This document shows, one piece after another, positions 5,100-5,183 of a stretch of 5,183 nt of DNA; the first letter of the stretch is position 1, and the number at the start of each line of letters is the position of its first letter. Location of the stretch: positions 1-5,183 of the forward strand of contig JAGBXH010000305.1 of the NCBI GenBank assembly GCA_017629395.1, read 5' to 3'. The notes under the pieces were generated by a model. It did not search any database. It had not been told where the DNA came from and saw nothing but the letters and a program-made list of their open reading frames with translations. Both the position numbers and the translations under genes were made by a program. Source of the DNA: Clostridia bacterium (GTDB lineage Bacteria; Bacillota; Clostridia; Oscillospirales; CAG-272).

Positions 5100-5183
5100 G
5101 TGAAATATTTCGCTGCGCGAAATGTGAAATGTTTGCCTTTGGCAAACGTGAAATTCGCACTTCGTGCGAGTGAAATATTGCGC
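5100..5183. repeat. Array of variable hairpins separated by a constant GTGAAAT linker
   Basis: GTGAAAT occurs at 5100-5106, 5124-5130, 5148-5154 and 5170-5176, a period of 24, 24 and 22 bp. Each linker is followed by a perfect inverted repeat with a 3-base loop. Unit 1 is ATTTCGC-TGC-GCGAAAT (5107-5123), unit 2 GTTTGCC-TTT-GGCAAAC (5131-5147) and unit 3 TCGCAC-TTC-GTGCGA (5155-5169). A fourth unit begins ATTGCGC at 5177 and is cut off. Arm sequences differ completely while self-complementarity is kept, so the hairpin shape rather than the sequence is conserved. It starts 7 bases after the engB stop. No T-run follows the hairpins seen here. Both strands stay open in the frame of the 24-bp period, so the array can create spurious short reading frames. 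Function unknown to me. Confidence 0.9.

Noticed and set aside
5100..5183. CRISPR array
   Set aside because: The constant part is only 7 bases, the variable parts are palindromic and 15-17 bases long, and no cas genes are visible.
5100..5183. Coding repeat protein with an 8-codon period
   Set aside because: Stop-free frames on both strands follow from the repeat length being a multiple of three and from the palindromes. There is no start context.

Overview
The window looks like chromosomal housekeeping DNA from a Gram-positive, low-to-mid GC bacterium. It is most likely a member of the Clostridia (Oscillospiraceae/Ruminococcaceae-like). That placement is inferred from the infC-rpmI-rplT operon with an attenuated leader, the lon-engB pair, strong GGAGG-type ribosome binding sites and textbook sigma-A promoters with extended -10 elements. 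No species can be named from sequence alone.

Left arm (1-1429, minus strand): a translation operon, infC (IF3), rpmI (L35), rplT (L20). It is driven by a near-perfect promoter at 1401-1429. A leader of about 150 nt separates the promoter from infC and ends in a terminator-like hairpin just before the infC ribosome binding site, as expected for an L20-type autoregulatory leader. infC has no ATG, GTG or TTG at its true 5' end. The reading frame, the ribosome binding site and homology all point to an ATC start at 1245, giving 174 residues instead of the 147 obtained from the first ATG.

Middle (1246-2033): 788 bases with no protein gene, but full of signals. Besides the infC leader and promoter there is an independent plus-strand transcription unit with a consensus promoter at 1612-1640 and an intrinsic terminator at 1794-1823. 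It predicts a structured RNA of about 177 nt that I cannot assign to a known family. It is followed by T-tracts phased at 10 bp (probable curved DNA) and by the lon promoter, which lies inside a 7-bp inverted repeat.

Right arm (2034-5092, plus strand): lon (ATP-dependent protease LonA) and engB/ysxC (ribosome-assembly GTPase), overlapping by one base (TAATG) and so probably co-translated. The two arms combine translation initiation, 50S proteins, 50S assembly and protein quality control.

Right edge (5100-5183): immediately after engB an array begins in which an invariant 7-base linker GTGAAAT separates small perfect hairpins whose arm sequences all differ. Three units are complete and a fourth is cut by the window end. 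This array and the unassigned RNA are the two least explained objects here.
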